DNA of 46,416 bases from Promethearchaeota archaeon (GTDB taxonomy: Archaea > Asgardarchaeota > Lokiarchaeia > Sigyniarchaeales > SOKP01): the NCBI GenBank assembly GCA_016839585.1, contig JAEOTZ010000077.1, positions 1-46,416 on the forward strand, given 5' to 3'. Below the pieces are notes generated by a model that saw nothing but the letters and a program-made list of their open reading frames with translations, was not told the DNA's origin and did no database searches. A program made the translations under genes and the position numbers. Positions 6,866 to 14,206 of this stretch are shown here, piece by piece (within the stretch, counting starts at the first letter, position 1; each line of letters begins with the position of its first letter).

Positions 6866-8161
6866 TTATTTTTGATGCTTTATTTGATTTTTTTTAACCA
6901 GTATTAAGAAAATAGCTCCAATCATAATGATTAGCAAATAGTAGTTCCCAAAATGAATAGCTATTTCTTTATCCTCTGTATGTATTGATCGACCGAATAA
7001 ATAAACGCCATGTTTTATGTTTCCCCCACTTATTACAATATAATTACCATCTGATGACATATCGGTTGACCAGGCTATATCATAATCTTTAACATTAGTC
7101 CATAAGGGTGATTTTGGAGATGAAATTGAGCTATCAAAGTAGTAAAGAGTATAATATGCATATCTACATCCTGCTGCAATATAAGTTCCATCAAAAGAAA
7201 TTTTAACGGTATCTACATAACCTAAGGTGGTATTATAACTCCAAGAATATGTTATAGGCATAGAAATTGAAAAATTGAATAAATAAACCATAGTTCCACC
7301 GCCCACAGCAATATAATTATTATTATCGGAGATATCTATCGAATTTACATCAACAACTGTTAGATTATAGTTCCAAATAGAAGTTTTTGGATTGGAAATT
7401 GAATTATTTAATAAATATACCGTTTCCTGACTCCCAGCTAATATAAAATTACCATCTGAAGAAATAGTAAGAGAATGAATCGAATCCCCTGTCTCATAAA
7501 TCCACATTGGAGTTTTTGGAGTAGTAATAGAATTATTAAAGAGATAAATACGGGACGTACTTGCAGCTACCGTAATATAAAATCCATCAGAGGAGATTGA
7601 TACAAAATTACTCCCACTTGCTATATAACTCCATAATGGAGTTTTTGGAGTAGTAATAGAACTGTTAAATAAATAAAGATGGTCATCATCTGTTCCTACT
7701 GCAAGATAAACAGCATTCTGTGAAAATGCTATTGATTTAGATCTATCACTTAAACTATAGTTCCATAATGGAATGGGATTTGCTTTATTAAATAGAAAGA
7801 TTTTATTATCTGGATCTCCAGTACCAAAAGCTATATAACTACCATTAGAGGAGATCGCCAATGTTACAATCCAAGTATCTGCTTCATAACTCCACAATGG
7901 GTTGGAACTTGATTTAGAGAAAAGATAAATTGTCTTATCAATTGCTGCTACAATGTAATCACCAGAAGATGAAATTCTCGTATAATATACTATTTGCTCA
8001 CTCTCATAATTCCATAAAGGAATATTCTCTGGAGAACTTGTATTTATTGTATTTTGAGGATCTATTGTATAGTTTGTTTTACTAAGAAAAGAAAAGCAAT
8101 TAAAGTTGAGGATTAGAAGAAAAAACAATATTGTACTTAAAATAATTATTCTTTTTTTCAT
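6866..8161 (-). CDS. membrane-anchored WD40/PQQ-like beta-propeller surface protein
   Basis: A 431-residue protein. Residues 1-27 are a basic then hydrophobic signal peptide (KKRIIILSTILFFLLILNF). The body consists of about seven or eight repeats of roughly 45 residues, each containing a version of ISSDGNYIVAGG, a short strand T.YLFN.S, and PLWSY, the pattern of WD40-like or PQQ-like propeller blades. NxS/T sequons are abundant, in keeping with archaeal N-glycosylation. Near the C-terminus a TM segment (about residues 403-423) is followed by a basic tail, KKNQIKHQK. The protein is therefore probably anchored in the cytoplasmic membrane with the propeller outside, binding other proteins or glycans. 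It is flanked by repeat copies A and B, which may reflect local duplication or insertion. Confidence 0.75.
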   Translation of the reverse strand: MKKRIIILSTILFFLLILNFNCFSFLSKTNYTIDPQNTINTSSPENIPLWNYESEQIVYYTRISSSGDYIVAAIDKTIYLFSKSSSNPLWSYEADTWIVTLAISSNGSYIAFGTGDPDNKIFLFNKANPIPLWNYSLSDRSKSIAFSQNAVYLAVGTDDDHLYLFNSSITTPKTPLWSYIASGSNFVSISSDGFYITVAASTSRIYLFNNSITTPKTPMWIYETGDSIHSLTISSDGNFILAGSQETVYLLNNSISNPKTSIWNYNLTVVDVNSIDISDNNNYIAVGGGTMVYLFNFSISMPITYSWSYNTTLGYVDTVKISFDGTYIAAGCRYAYYTLYYFDSSISSPKSPLWTNVKDYDIAWSTDMSSDGNYIVISGGNIKHGVYLFGRSIHTEDKEIAIHFGNYYLLIIMIGAIFLILVKKNQIKHQK

Positions 8162-8342
8162 TTTATTTCGCTAAAAATTTATATACTTGTATGGAAAAAG
8201 ATCATAGATAGTTATTTAAGGTTTTTGCAAGTGTGAAAGCACCTCCCCAAAATAAGATTATAAGCATTAATAAAAATATATAAATCAAGAATATTCAGCA
8301 CAGCATAGGTGAAATAGTAAAAAGAAGAATAGGAGGACAAAC

Positions 8343-8436
8343 TATGGTGAGAGGTGATATTGTTCAAGAACTTTGTCTGGGACAACAAGGTTGCTCGTTA
8401 AAAAAAAGTAATATCCCTCGAAGCAATCTCACCATA
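8343..8436 (+). other. long inverted repeat with a short ORF
   Basis: TATGGTGAGA (8343-8352) and its exact reverse complement TCTCACCATA (8427-8436) flank a 74-nt stretch. Inside them GAGGTGATATT can pair imperfectly with AATATCCCTC, and TTGTC TGG GACAA forms an inner hairpin. A good Shine-Dalgarno (AGGAGG, about 8332-8337) precedes an ATG at 8344, which opens a 52-codon frame ending at 8502 (MVRGDIVQELCLGQQGCSLK...). A structured RNA, a miniature element end, or a decayed gene start are all possible. Confidence 0.35.
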
Positions 8437-8465
8437 ATTTCACTTTTTTATAAGCTATACTATAT

Positions 8466-8734
8466 CCATAATACTTCTGGTTTTTTGAGAAAATTAACAT
8501 CGTAATTATTTTGGAAAAAAAAGGGTAAAAAGAAAATAAGAGATCATTTATCAAACGTCATTCATTAAACTTTATTTGCTTGTGTTTAATCCTTGTGTTA
8601 AATACTTGTGTTTAATGCTTCTGTTTAATGGTTGTCAAAAACTCCTTATTAAAGCAAAGAAAAAGGAAAAAAATTATTTTATAATTCGTTTCCTTGGTAG
8701 ACTGAATTTGTAGTTTTTCAGCATTTCTCTGAAA
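8466..8734 (-). repeat. diverged repeat, copy B, ending in a LAGLIDADG-gene tail
   Basis: Aligns with 6273-6470 (copy A). The minus-strand end at 8675-8734 reads FREMLKNYKFSLPRKRIIK, matching FNEMLDNYQFSLPRKRNYL in copy A. Similarity stops abruptly at about 8734, where LRR-coding sequence on the other strand begins. Contains the 13-bp tandem repeat. Confidence 0.6.
8579..8630. repeat. four tandem 13-bp repeats
   Basis: Units CTTGTGTTTAATC, CTTGTGTTAAATA, CTTGTGTTTAATG and CTTCTGTTTAATG lie end to end. They are present in copy B and absent from copy A of the longer repeat, so they expanded or were inserted after the duplication. There are no spacers, so this is not a CRISPR array. Confidence 0.85.
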
Positions 8735-8790
8735 TTACAGGTCTTGAAAATCTAGTAAATCTACAAGAATTAGATTTACGATATAACAAG
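8734..8790 (+). pseudogene. leucine-rich-repeat gene fragment
   Basis: The plus strand reads ITGLENLVNLQELDLRYN, a perfect SDS22-type leucine-rich repeat unit, followed by KKT and unrelated codons. No start or further repeats are present. It closely resembles the repeats of the LRR protein at 17661-18647 (GIENLINLEYLNVSNN). It joins repeat copy B exactly at its left end, marking a recombination junction. Confidence 0.5.
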
Positions 8791-8796
8791 AAGACC

Positions 8797-8997
8797 TTAT
8801 GTAAAAAACATAGGAAGCGTTGTGACAAGGAGCATAACACTAATGAGTGTAACAATTATAATAATGCCAATTTTGCAGTTATTCTTCCCCTCTTTAATTA
8901 CATTCTCTACTTTTAAAGGTTGTATTTGTCTTCCACAGCTAAGACAAATTACCTGTTCTTTGTTAATTGGTTTGCCACAATATGGACAGTAAATCAT
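8797..8997 (-). CDS. zinc ribbon with C-terminal membrane anchor
   Basis: A 66-residue protein. The N-terminus is a zinc ribbon (YCPYCGK at residues 3-9 and ICLSCGR at 17-23). A charged linker, KVENVIKEGKNN, follows, and then one hydrophobic segment (about residues 43-64) reaching almost to the C-terminus. This is a tail-anchored topology with the ribbon in the cytosol. The ATG is the first codon before the Cys motif, so the start is secure. Function unknown. Archaea carry many such ribbon-plus-TM proteins, usually thought to act as adaptors at the membrane. A possible alternative is the remaining half of a longer membrane protein, but both ends look intact. Confidence 0.65.
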   Translation of the reverse strand: MIYCPYCGKPINKEQVICLSCGRQIQPLKVENVIKEGKNNCKIGIIIIVTLISVMLLVTTLPMFFT

Positions 8998-9049
8998 AGG
9001 TGTTAATAATTAGAATGACTTTTTAAAATTTATTCAATTATTTTTGGAA

Positions 9050-9166
9050 CTAATTACTAGTTATGTCTGAGAAAAATTTAGGTAGAAAATACTCTTCATC
9101 GATTTTGGCTCCCTCTCCAGTGATTTCATAATATATCTCAATATCTTTAACCTTCTCTTTTGGCAT
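9050..9166 (-). pseudogene. N-terminal fragment of an alpha/beta hydrolase
   Basis: The minus-strand ATG (9164-9166) starts MPKEKVKDIEIYYEITGEG, the standard first two strands of alpha/beta-hydrolase esterases (M.k..v.g..i.Ye..G.G.pl...HG). After GEG the sequence diverges (AKIDEEYFLPKFFSDITSN) and stops at 9050-9052, so the catalytic nucleophile elbow, acid and His are absent. A truncated relic is the simplest explanation. Confidence 0.5.
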
Positions 9167-9224
9167 GGTACCACTACTCAATAACTATTTAGTTAATATT
9201 GATACAATGTTAGAATTTTTAAAA

Positions 9225-9255
9225 TGTTCGAAAAGTGCACCTCAAATCTTTATAA
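9225..9255 (+). promoter_or_regulatory. 18-bp shared box plus TATA element, copy 1
   Basis: TGTTCGAAAAGTGCACCT (9225-9242), then 6 bp, then TTTATAA (9249-9255), which lies about 49 bp before the ATG at 9304. The identical 18-mer occurs upstream of the genes at 10550 and 12830. The box contains two palindromes, TTCGAA and GTGCAC, and sits where an archaeal activator or BRE-overlapping factor would bind. Confidence 0.7.
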
Positions 9256-9303
9256 TTATGTAGGCAAAAACTTAATTAAACATTCAAAGATAATTGATGA
9301 AAA

Positions 9304-10398
9304 ATGAATTCAAAGAAACTTCTATCAAAGAAATTTCTCTTTATTATTATAGTATTTTTTATGTTTTTATCAAACGGTAATAAAGTATATGCTGATTTAA
9401 ATATAAATCCACAAAAGATCGGGCAATTCGACACTTTAAATGCCTGGGATGTTGTTGTAATCGATGATATAGCATATATCGGGGGAACTGAAGAAGGGTT
9501 GCAAATTATTGATGTTTCTGACCCTCGCAATCCAACCGAGTTGGGGCACCTTGACCTCGGAGTAACTCACAGTATCGACGTTCTTAATGGGGTTGCTTAT
9601 TTAGCGAATTATTTTAGTGGATTACAAATAGTCAATGTATCAAATCCATTAAGTCCTATTAAGATAAGTGATTTCTACGATGGAGGACATGTTTCTGATG
9701 TTTTCACTGTTGGAGATCTTGTTTATTTAGTGAGTCTAGAAAATGGACTTGAAATTATTAACTGCAGCGATATTAGACATCCAACTAAAATTGGTGAATA
9801 CAACGATGGTGGATCACCTAACGGGGTTTTTATTAAAGGAGACTTAGCTTATATAGCAGAATACCATGCAGGTCTTGAAATAGTCAACATCTCAGATCCA
9901 TTTAATCCTTTCGAAATCGGTGGATGTTTTAATGGGGAAGGTGCTTACAGTGTTAAGGTTATAGATAATATTGCTTACTTATGTTATAGTTCAAACGGTT
10001 TAGAGATCTTGAATGTTAGTAATCCTAACCTTCCGACTACTTTAGGATCATTCAACAACGGAGGTATTGTATACTTTGCTTTCATTTTAGATGATATGGC
10101 TTTTCTATCAGATGATAATGATGGGCTTGAAATCGTTAATATAAGTGATCCCACTAATCCTTGGAAGATAAGTGGATTTAATGACGGAGGGCACACGAGA
10201 AATTTATTTGTTGATAATAATTTAGTATTTTTAACTGATTTAGATGACGGTCTGGAGATCCTTGAACTCTCAAATGTACCGACAATTCAAAATTTTGTTC
10301 CAACGGAAATTGTAATCACTATTGTTATCCTATGTTCAATTCTCGTCATTACTGGAGGTTATTTTATGTACAGACACCTAAAAAAGAAAAACTTTTAA
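9304..10398 (+). CDS. LVIVD-repeat beta-propeller surface protein
   Basis: A 364-residue protein. Residues 1-31 form a signal peptide (FLFIIIVFFMFLSNGNKVYA). The body has about seven repeats of roughly 42 residues carrying the LVIVD signature: GLQIIDVSDPRNPTELG, GLQIVNVSNPLSPIKIS, GLEIVNISDPFNPFEIG and so on. Each is followed by a glycine-rich turn and a strand such as IAYL or LVYL. This family folds as a propeller and is usually secreted. A TM segment (about residues 335-355) and a basic tail, RHLKKKNF, anchor it in the membrane with the propeller outside. It is the first of three plus-strand genes with the 18-bp box, so it is probably regulated with the metalloprotease and ICMT-like genes. 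Confidence 0.85.
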   Translation: MNSKKLLSKKFLFIIIVFFMFLSNGNKVYADLNINPQKIGQFDTLNAWDVVVIDDIAYIGGTEEGLQIIDVSDPRNPTELGHLDLGVTHSIDVLNGVAYLANYFSGLQIVNVSNPLSPIKISDFYDGGHVSDVFTVGDLVYLVSLENGLEIINCSDIRHPTKIGEYNDGGSPNGVFIKGDLAYIAEYHAGLEIVNISDPFNPFEIGGCFNGEGAYSVKVIDNIAYLCYSSNGLEILNVSNPNLPTTLGSFNNGGIVYFAFILDDMAFLSDDNDGLEIVNISDPTNPWKISGFNDGGHTRNLFVDNNLVFLTDLDDGLEILELSNVPTIQNFVPTEIVITIVILCSILVITGGYFMYRHLKKKNF

Positions 10399-10475
10399 TA
10401 AAGAAGAAAGTACATAAAATTAGAGGAAAATAATCCTTTACAATTATTTCAGATGAATCTTGAAAATTATTAAAA

Positions 10476-10507
10476 TGTTCGAAAAGTGCACCTAAACCTT
10501 TATAAAT
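10476..10507 (+). promoter_or_regulatory. 18-bp shared box plus TATA element, copy 2
   Basis: The same 18-mer, TGTTCGAAAAGTGCACCT (10476-10493), then TTTATAAAT (10499-10507), about 43 bp before the ATG at 10550. Identity with copy 1 extends upstream into TTAAAA. Spacing from box to TATA is within 1 bp of that in copy 1. Confidence 0.7.
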
Positions 10508-10549
10508 AGTATGAAAATAGAAAAGATAAAGGTTAGAAAGATTAATTAG

Positions 10550-12106
10550 ATGAAAGTGATCATTACTAAAATATGCTCTCGAATCGTCAACACCATAATC
10601 CTGATTTTTTTGCTTGTAGGGACATCTACTTCAAGTAGTATGTTTATCGGAAATGAACATCTTTTTAATTATCAATTTAACCAACAACTTAAAGAGAGTA
10701 GTTTACAAAAAGACTCTGGAAAATATGATATCTTACAGCAATCTAATCTTCCCCGAAAAAATTACTTTTATCCTCCTTCTAACAATAACCAGAACTTATC
10801 TCAGAATAAAAATTTTAATGAAATAGGAGATCAACGAGCTTTCTGGGTCTGGGACTTCAATACTTGTTCATATTTTAAAATGAATGCAACATTGGTTTCA
10901 ATAGGAGAAAATTGTTACATTTATATGGAAGATTATTGTATAGCAGAATTAGGAGAGCAAGCTGCAGCTATAAAAGGGGAAAATATTTGCACTGAATTCG
11001 ACTATACAATTTATCCTCAAATTATTGATTTAGCTGGACATCCTAATGGAACATTGGGAGATATAGATGGAGATCCAAGAATCATAATTCTGCTTTCTCA
11101 TAATCCTATTAGTTATTACGATCAGAGAAATGAACTCCAATTAGAATATTCTAACCAGTGTGAGATGTTCCATATTTATTATAAAACATGGATACCTACC
11201 ATTGCACATGAGTTTCATCATCTCATTTGGTTTAACAATGAAATGGATGAACCTCACTTCACTCTTGAAGCTTTAGCGGAATATGCCATGTATCATGCTG
11301 GTTATTTAGCTCCATATAACAACTTAAACCCTCAGTCAGGTCTCTTTCTTGACCATCCTGAAGATTCTCTTCTGTATTGGAATATGTTAAATTCTATTGA
11401 TTATGGAGGTGCCTATTTGTTTGCATTCTACATCGCTGAGCATTATGGTGTTGATATTCTTCGAAATCTGATAACAGAAACTGCGGATGGAGCCTATGGA
11501 ATTGAAAATGTTTTACAAAGAGCAGGCAATAATATTACATTCAATGAACTATATTTGAATTGGATTACAGCATTGACTTTAGACAAGTTGGGATTTAAAA
11601 ACAACCTCTATGGTTTTGAAAATCTAGACGCTCGTGTTACCAAATACTCTCTTATTAGGGAATCCTCGCTTAGTGATGAAGTAAAGCTTTACTATTATGG
11701 CTTTCATGTTCATAAATTACAGTCTCCTTCTAATGAATGTACAGTTGAGATTCGAAAAGACATAGATAAAACAATAGGCTTATCTATTGTTTTTCATGAT
11801 GCTTTAGGATGGCATGTATATCAAAACCTACATAATAGGGGGATTAAATTAATTACTGAAGATATTTCTGGTTCTGAAATTGATGAAATGTACATTATTT
11901 CCAGTTATATATTCGACCAAACGCCACCTCCTCCGCCTGAAAATGGGCTTGGACCATTTACCTACATTAAGATTATCATTGACACTATAACCGAAGGCTC
12001 ACTTATCCCTTTTTTAACAATTAGTGGAAGCTTCACTTTAATACTATTTGTAATTATGATTATTATCATCAATAAAAAGTATAAATTAAAAAAACAAAAT
12101 AATTAG
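10550..12106 (+). CDS. membrane-anchored zinc metalloprotease (HEFHH; M30/M6-like)
   Basis: A 518-residue protein. Residues 1-30 form a signal peptide; the mature region starts with a low-complexity Asn/Gln-rich stretch. The catalytic motif HEFHH follows IPTIA near residue 223, and about 15 residues later comes FTLEALAEYAMYHAG, whose Glu is the expected third zinc ligand or glutamate helix of hyicolysin-like (M30) and related gluzincins. The region LGDIDGDPRIIILLSHN before it resembles the metal-binding part of M30/M6 peptidases. A beta-rich C-terminal domain is followed by a PPPPPP linker, a TM segment (about residues 488-508) and a basic tail, KKYKLKKQN. It probably acts on proteins outside the cell. 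It carries the shared 18-bp promoter box. Confidence 0.75.
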   Translation: MKVIITKICSRIVNTIILIFLLVGTSTSSSMFIGNEHLFNYQFNQQLKESSLQKDSGKYDILQQSNLPRKNYFYPPSNNNQNLSQNKNFNEIGDQRAFWVWDFNTCSYFKMNATLVSIGENCYIYMEDYCIAELGEQAAAIKGENICTEFDYTIYPQIIDLAGHPNGTLGDIDGDPRIIILLSHNPISYYDQRNELQLEYSNQCEMFHIYYKTWIPTIAHEFHHLIWFNNEMDEPHFTLEALAEYAMYHAGYLAPYNNLNPQSGLFLDHPEDSLLYWNMLNSIDYGGAYLFAFYIAEHYGVDILRNLITETADGAYGIENVLQRAGNNITFNELYLNWITALTLDKLGFKNNLYGFENLDARVTKYSLIRESSLSDEVKLYYYGFHVHKLQSPSNECTVEIRKDIDKTIGLSIVFHDALGWHVYQNLHNRGIKLITEDISGSEIDEMYIISSYIFDQTPPPPPENGLGPFTYIKIIIDTITEGSLIPFLTISGSFTLILFVIMIIIINKKYKLKKQNN

Positions 12107-12355
12107 CTATAAATTTGAAAATTTAATAATAATAATAACCGTTTATAGGTGCTGGCTTAGAGATTGTCGGATTTATATTAATGAAGAAAGATTTGAGAGT
12201 TTCATAAACCTGCTATTATTTTCTGCTTTTATAATATTTCTTTGGGTTCCTTCTATAACTTTTAGTTGAATTGTTTAAAAAATGAACTTTGTATGAATTT
12301 CGAGATAGAATAAATAGGATTTAATTAAACCACTTACTAGAATAATAAGAGAATA

Positions 12356-12715
12356 ATGGTTGAATTCTGTCCTGAATGTGGAAATATGTTAAGGAAAAAT
12401 CCCTGTCCATGTGGATATAGTGATCATGAGACACACATTAAATCTGACACCTTGCTCCAAATTTGGGCTCCTCCTTCACCCAATATCATATATTGTAGAA
12501 TAACTGCCACACCATATGATAAACTAAAATTAATGTTAAATAAAGGGATCTATCTCGAAAAATTAAAAGAAATTAAATACAAAATAAAAAATCGTCTTTA
12601 TTCTTGTATTGACTGCGTTTATTATCATGAGGAAATATTTCATTGTAAATTAAAAAATAAGTATTTAAGAAAAGATTCCATATGTAAGAGCTTTGAACCT
12701 TATGAAAAAATATAA
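12356..12715 (+). CDS. zinc-ribbon protein with two Cys clusters
   Basis: A 119-residue protein. The N-terminus, MVEFCPECGNMLRKNPCPCG, is like the first ribbon of archaeal TFS/RPB9 proteins but lacks a recognisable second TFS ribbon (no DE catalytic hairpin). The C-terminal part has another set, CIDCVYYH...FHCKL...ICKSF, which resembles small Cys-rich modules of the ribbon type. No TM segment. It lies between the metalloprotease and the ICMT-like gene in the same direction, but no copy of the 18-bp box precedes it, so its regulation may differ. About 250 bp upstream of it are non-coding, apart from a short hydrophobic fragment (GAGLEIVGFILMKK, about 12151-12210) that looks like the tail of a lost membrane gene. 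Confidence 0.6.
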   Translation: MVEFCPECGNMLRKNPCPCGYSDHETHIKSDTLLQIWAPPSPNIIYCRITATPYDKLKLMLNKGIYLEKLKEIKYKIKNRLYSCIDCVYYHEEIFHCKLKNKYLRKDSICKSFEPYEKI

Positions 12716-12724
12716 TGGTTTTTA

Positions 12725-12756
12725 TGTTCGAAAAGTGCACCTTAAAGCTTTAAAAG
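12725..12756 (+). promoter_or_regulatory. 18-bp shared box plus TATA-like element, copy 3
   Basis: TGTTCGAAAAGTGCACCT (12725-12742), then TTTAAAAG (12749-12756), about 74 bp before the ATG at 12830. The 18-mer is identical to copies 1 and 2. The TATA element is weaker than in the other two. Confidence 0.65.
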
Positions 12757-12829
12757 CTCTGTTTCTTCTAAACAATTAGAAATAATTAACTACAATTCAT
12801 AATGAAATAAAAAATGAGAATGAAAAAAA

Positions 12830-13423
12830 ATGATTGAAAAGTTTAAATCCACTATTAAAAACTCTATAATCACTATTTCATCTTTATTAATTCCAGTTTT
12901 TCAATATATACCATGTGCTTCTATATGGTTTGGAGTTATGAGCATTCCTTTAATTACATATTTTAGTTATTTTTTAAGTAATCCTCAAATTGCGATGCAT
13001 GATTTTGAATTCTTTTTATCTTATGGCTTTCCATGGAGTGTTATGGCACTGTTCGGAGCTTTATTTTTTATTTATTCAATCGTATATCAATTAATTCATC
13101 GAAAAGAACTAATAAGAAAGGGACCTTACAAGTACGTAAGACATCCACAATACTTAGGAATAATCATAATGACTCTCGGGCTTACGATGATTTCTCTCAA
13201 TACATCTCCCATTTTCCCATTTGATAATGAATTCTCTTATGGAAATTCTCTCCTAGTATTCATTTGGTTTATGGAAGTAATTGCTTATATCATTTTAGCT
13301 AAAATAGAAGATTATTCATTGACAAAAAAGTATGGGAAGAGTTTTATTGAATACGAGAACTCTGTTGGTTTTATAATCCCAATTTTAACTATTAAACAAT
13401 TTAAGATTAGTGAATCAAATTGA
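12830..13423 (+). CDS. isoprenylcysteine/phospholipid methyltransferase-like (ICMT/PEMT) membrane enzyme
   Basis: A 197-residue membrane protein with about four or five TM segments. The diagnostic methyltransferase motif GPYKYVRHPQYLG (about residues 99-111) contains the RHP triad that binds S-adenosylmethionine, and the C-terminal EDYSLTKKYGKSFIEYENSV is the matching helix with conserved Glu and Tyr. This fits the PEMT/ICMT superfamily, which methylates prenylated cysteines, phospholipids or small lipophilic acceptors at the cytosolic face. The substrate is unknown. It is preceded by the shared 18-bp box, and its stop overlaps the start of the next gene by a few bases, so it is coupled to a membrane-bound transcription regulator. 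Confidence 0.75.
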   Translation: MIEKFKSTIKNSIITISSLLIPVFQYIPCASIWFGVMSIPLITYFSYFLSNPQIAMHDFEFFLSYGFPWSVMALFGALFFIYSIVYQLIHRKELIRKGPYKYVRHPQYLGIIIMTLGLTMISLNTSPIFPFDNEFSYGNSLLVFIWFMEVIAYIILAKIEDYSLTKKYGKSFIEYENSVGFIIPILTIKQFKISESN

Positions 13424-14202
13424 ATAGGAAACTTTTAAAATTATATATAATCAATTTCTTTTTATTTAATATGAGTTTTTTAAAAAAAGAAATAAGGAAA
13501 TACAAAAGATTATTTTATATCAAATTAGGTATTATCATTACTCTTATTTGTATTTCATTAATTTCTATATTTCCGCTATTACCTCCCGATGAAGAGTTTT
13601 TTGCTCCTAAAAATTACACATTTAATTGGTTTTTAATAGGTTTATTAGCATTTTTAACACTCATTTTTTCATCATTTTTCATCTTATTAACTGTTAATCA
13701 GTACAAAGACTATTTTAGGAGAAAGACTATAATAACTGGAGGACGTGATTATTTATCTTTCGAAGATATTTTTGAAAATGAGAATCGGAAAAATATAATT
13801 AATAAAATTTTGCAAGAACCCGGAATTCATAATAATGAACTCCTAAGACAATGTAATTTGCAAAAAGGACAGTTACAATGGCATCTATATGTACTATTAA
13901 AATATGGAATAATTAAAAGAGAGAAATTAGGGCAATATATTTCTTTTTTCCCTGTTTTATTCAAAATAGAAGTGAAAAAAATACCATTAAAATTGATAAA
14001 AAAGTCAAAAACTAGTCTAAAAATTTTGAATTTAATTGAAGAGAATCCTGGCATTAATTCAGCGATGATATCCAGGAAATTAAATATGAGAAGAAGTTCG
14101 GTGAAATATCATGTTGATAAGCTGGCTAAACTTGATTTTATAATACTTGAAAAATATAATCGTGAAATTAAACTATATGTAAGTCAAAAAGATTATGAAT
14201 AA
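13420..14202 (+). CDS. membrane-anchored regulator with two winged helix-turn-helix domains
   Basis: A 260-residue protein. The predicted start is TTG at 13420, overlapping the upstream TGA; an internal ATG at 13471 is a possible alternative. Two TM segments lie near residues 33-53 and 66-90. The first wHTH (about 113-172) reads NRKNIINKILQEPGIHNNEL ... QLQWHLYVLLKYGIIKREKL, and the second (about 196-258) reads LKILNLIEENPGINSAMISR ... SSVKYHVDKLAKLDFIILEK. Both are typical of MarR/ArsR-like archaeal regulators. A TM hairpin at the N-terminus and DNA-binding domains facing the cytosol suggest signalling from the membrane directly to DNA. Its target could be the shared 18-bp box, but that is inference. 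Cotranscription with the methyltransferase is very likely. Confidence 0.75.
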   Translation: MNRKLLKLYIINFFLFNMSFLKKEIRKYKRLFYIKLGIIITLICISLISIFPLLPPDEEFFAPKNYTFNWFLIGLLAFLTLIFSSFFILLTVNQYKDYFRRKTIITGGRDYLSFEDIFENENRKNIINKILQEPGIHNNELLRQCNLQKGQLQWHLYVLLKYGIIKREKLGQYISFFPVLFKIEVKKIPLKLIKKSKTSLKILNLIEENPGINSAMISRKLNMRRSSVKYHVDKLAKLDFIILEKYNREIKLYVSQKDYE

Positions 14203-14206
14203 ATAA

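Noticed and set aside
8579-8630. 13-bp repeats as a CRISPR array
   Set aside because: Units follow each other without spacers and are too short.
12151-12210. Short plus-strand frame with a TM-like segment (GAGLEIVGFILMKK)
   Set aside because: About 20 codons with no start; too small to call a gene, noted only in the evidence of the next gene.
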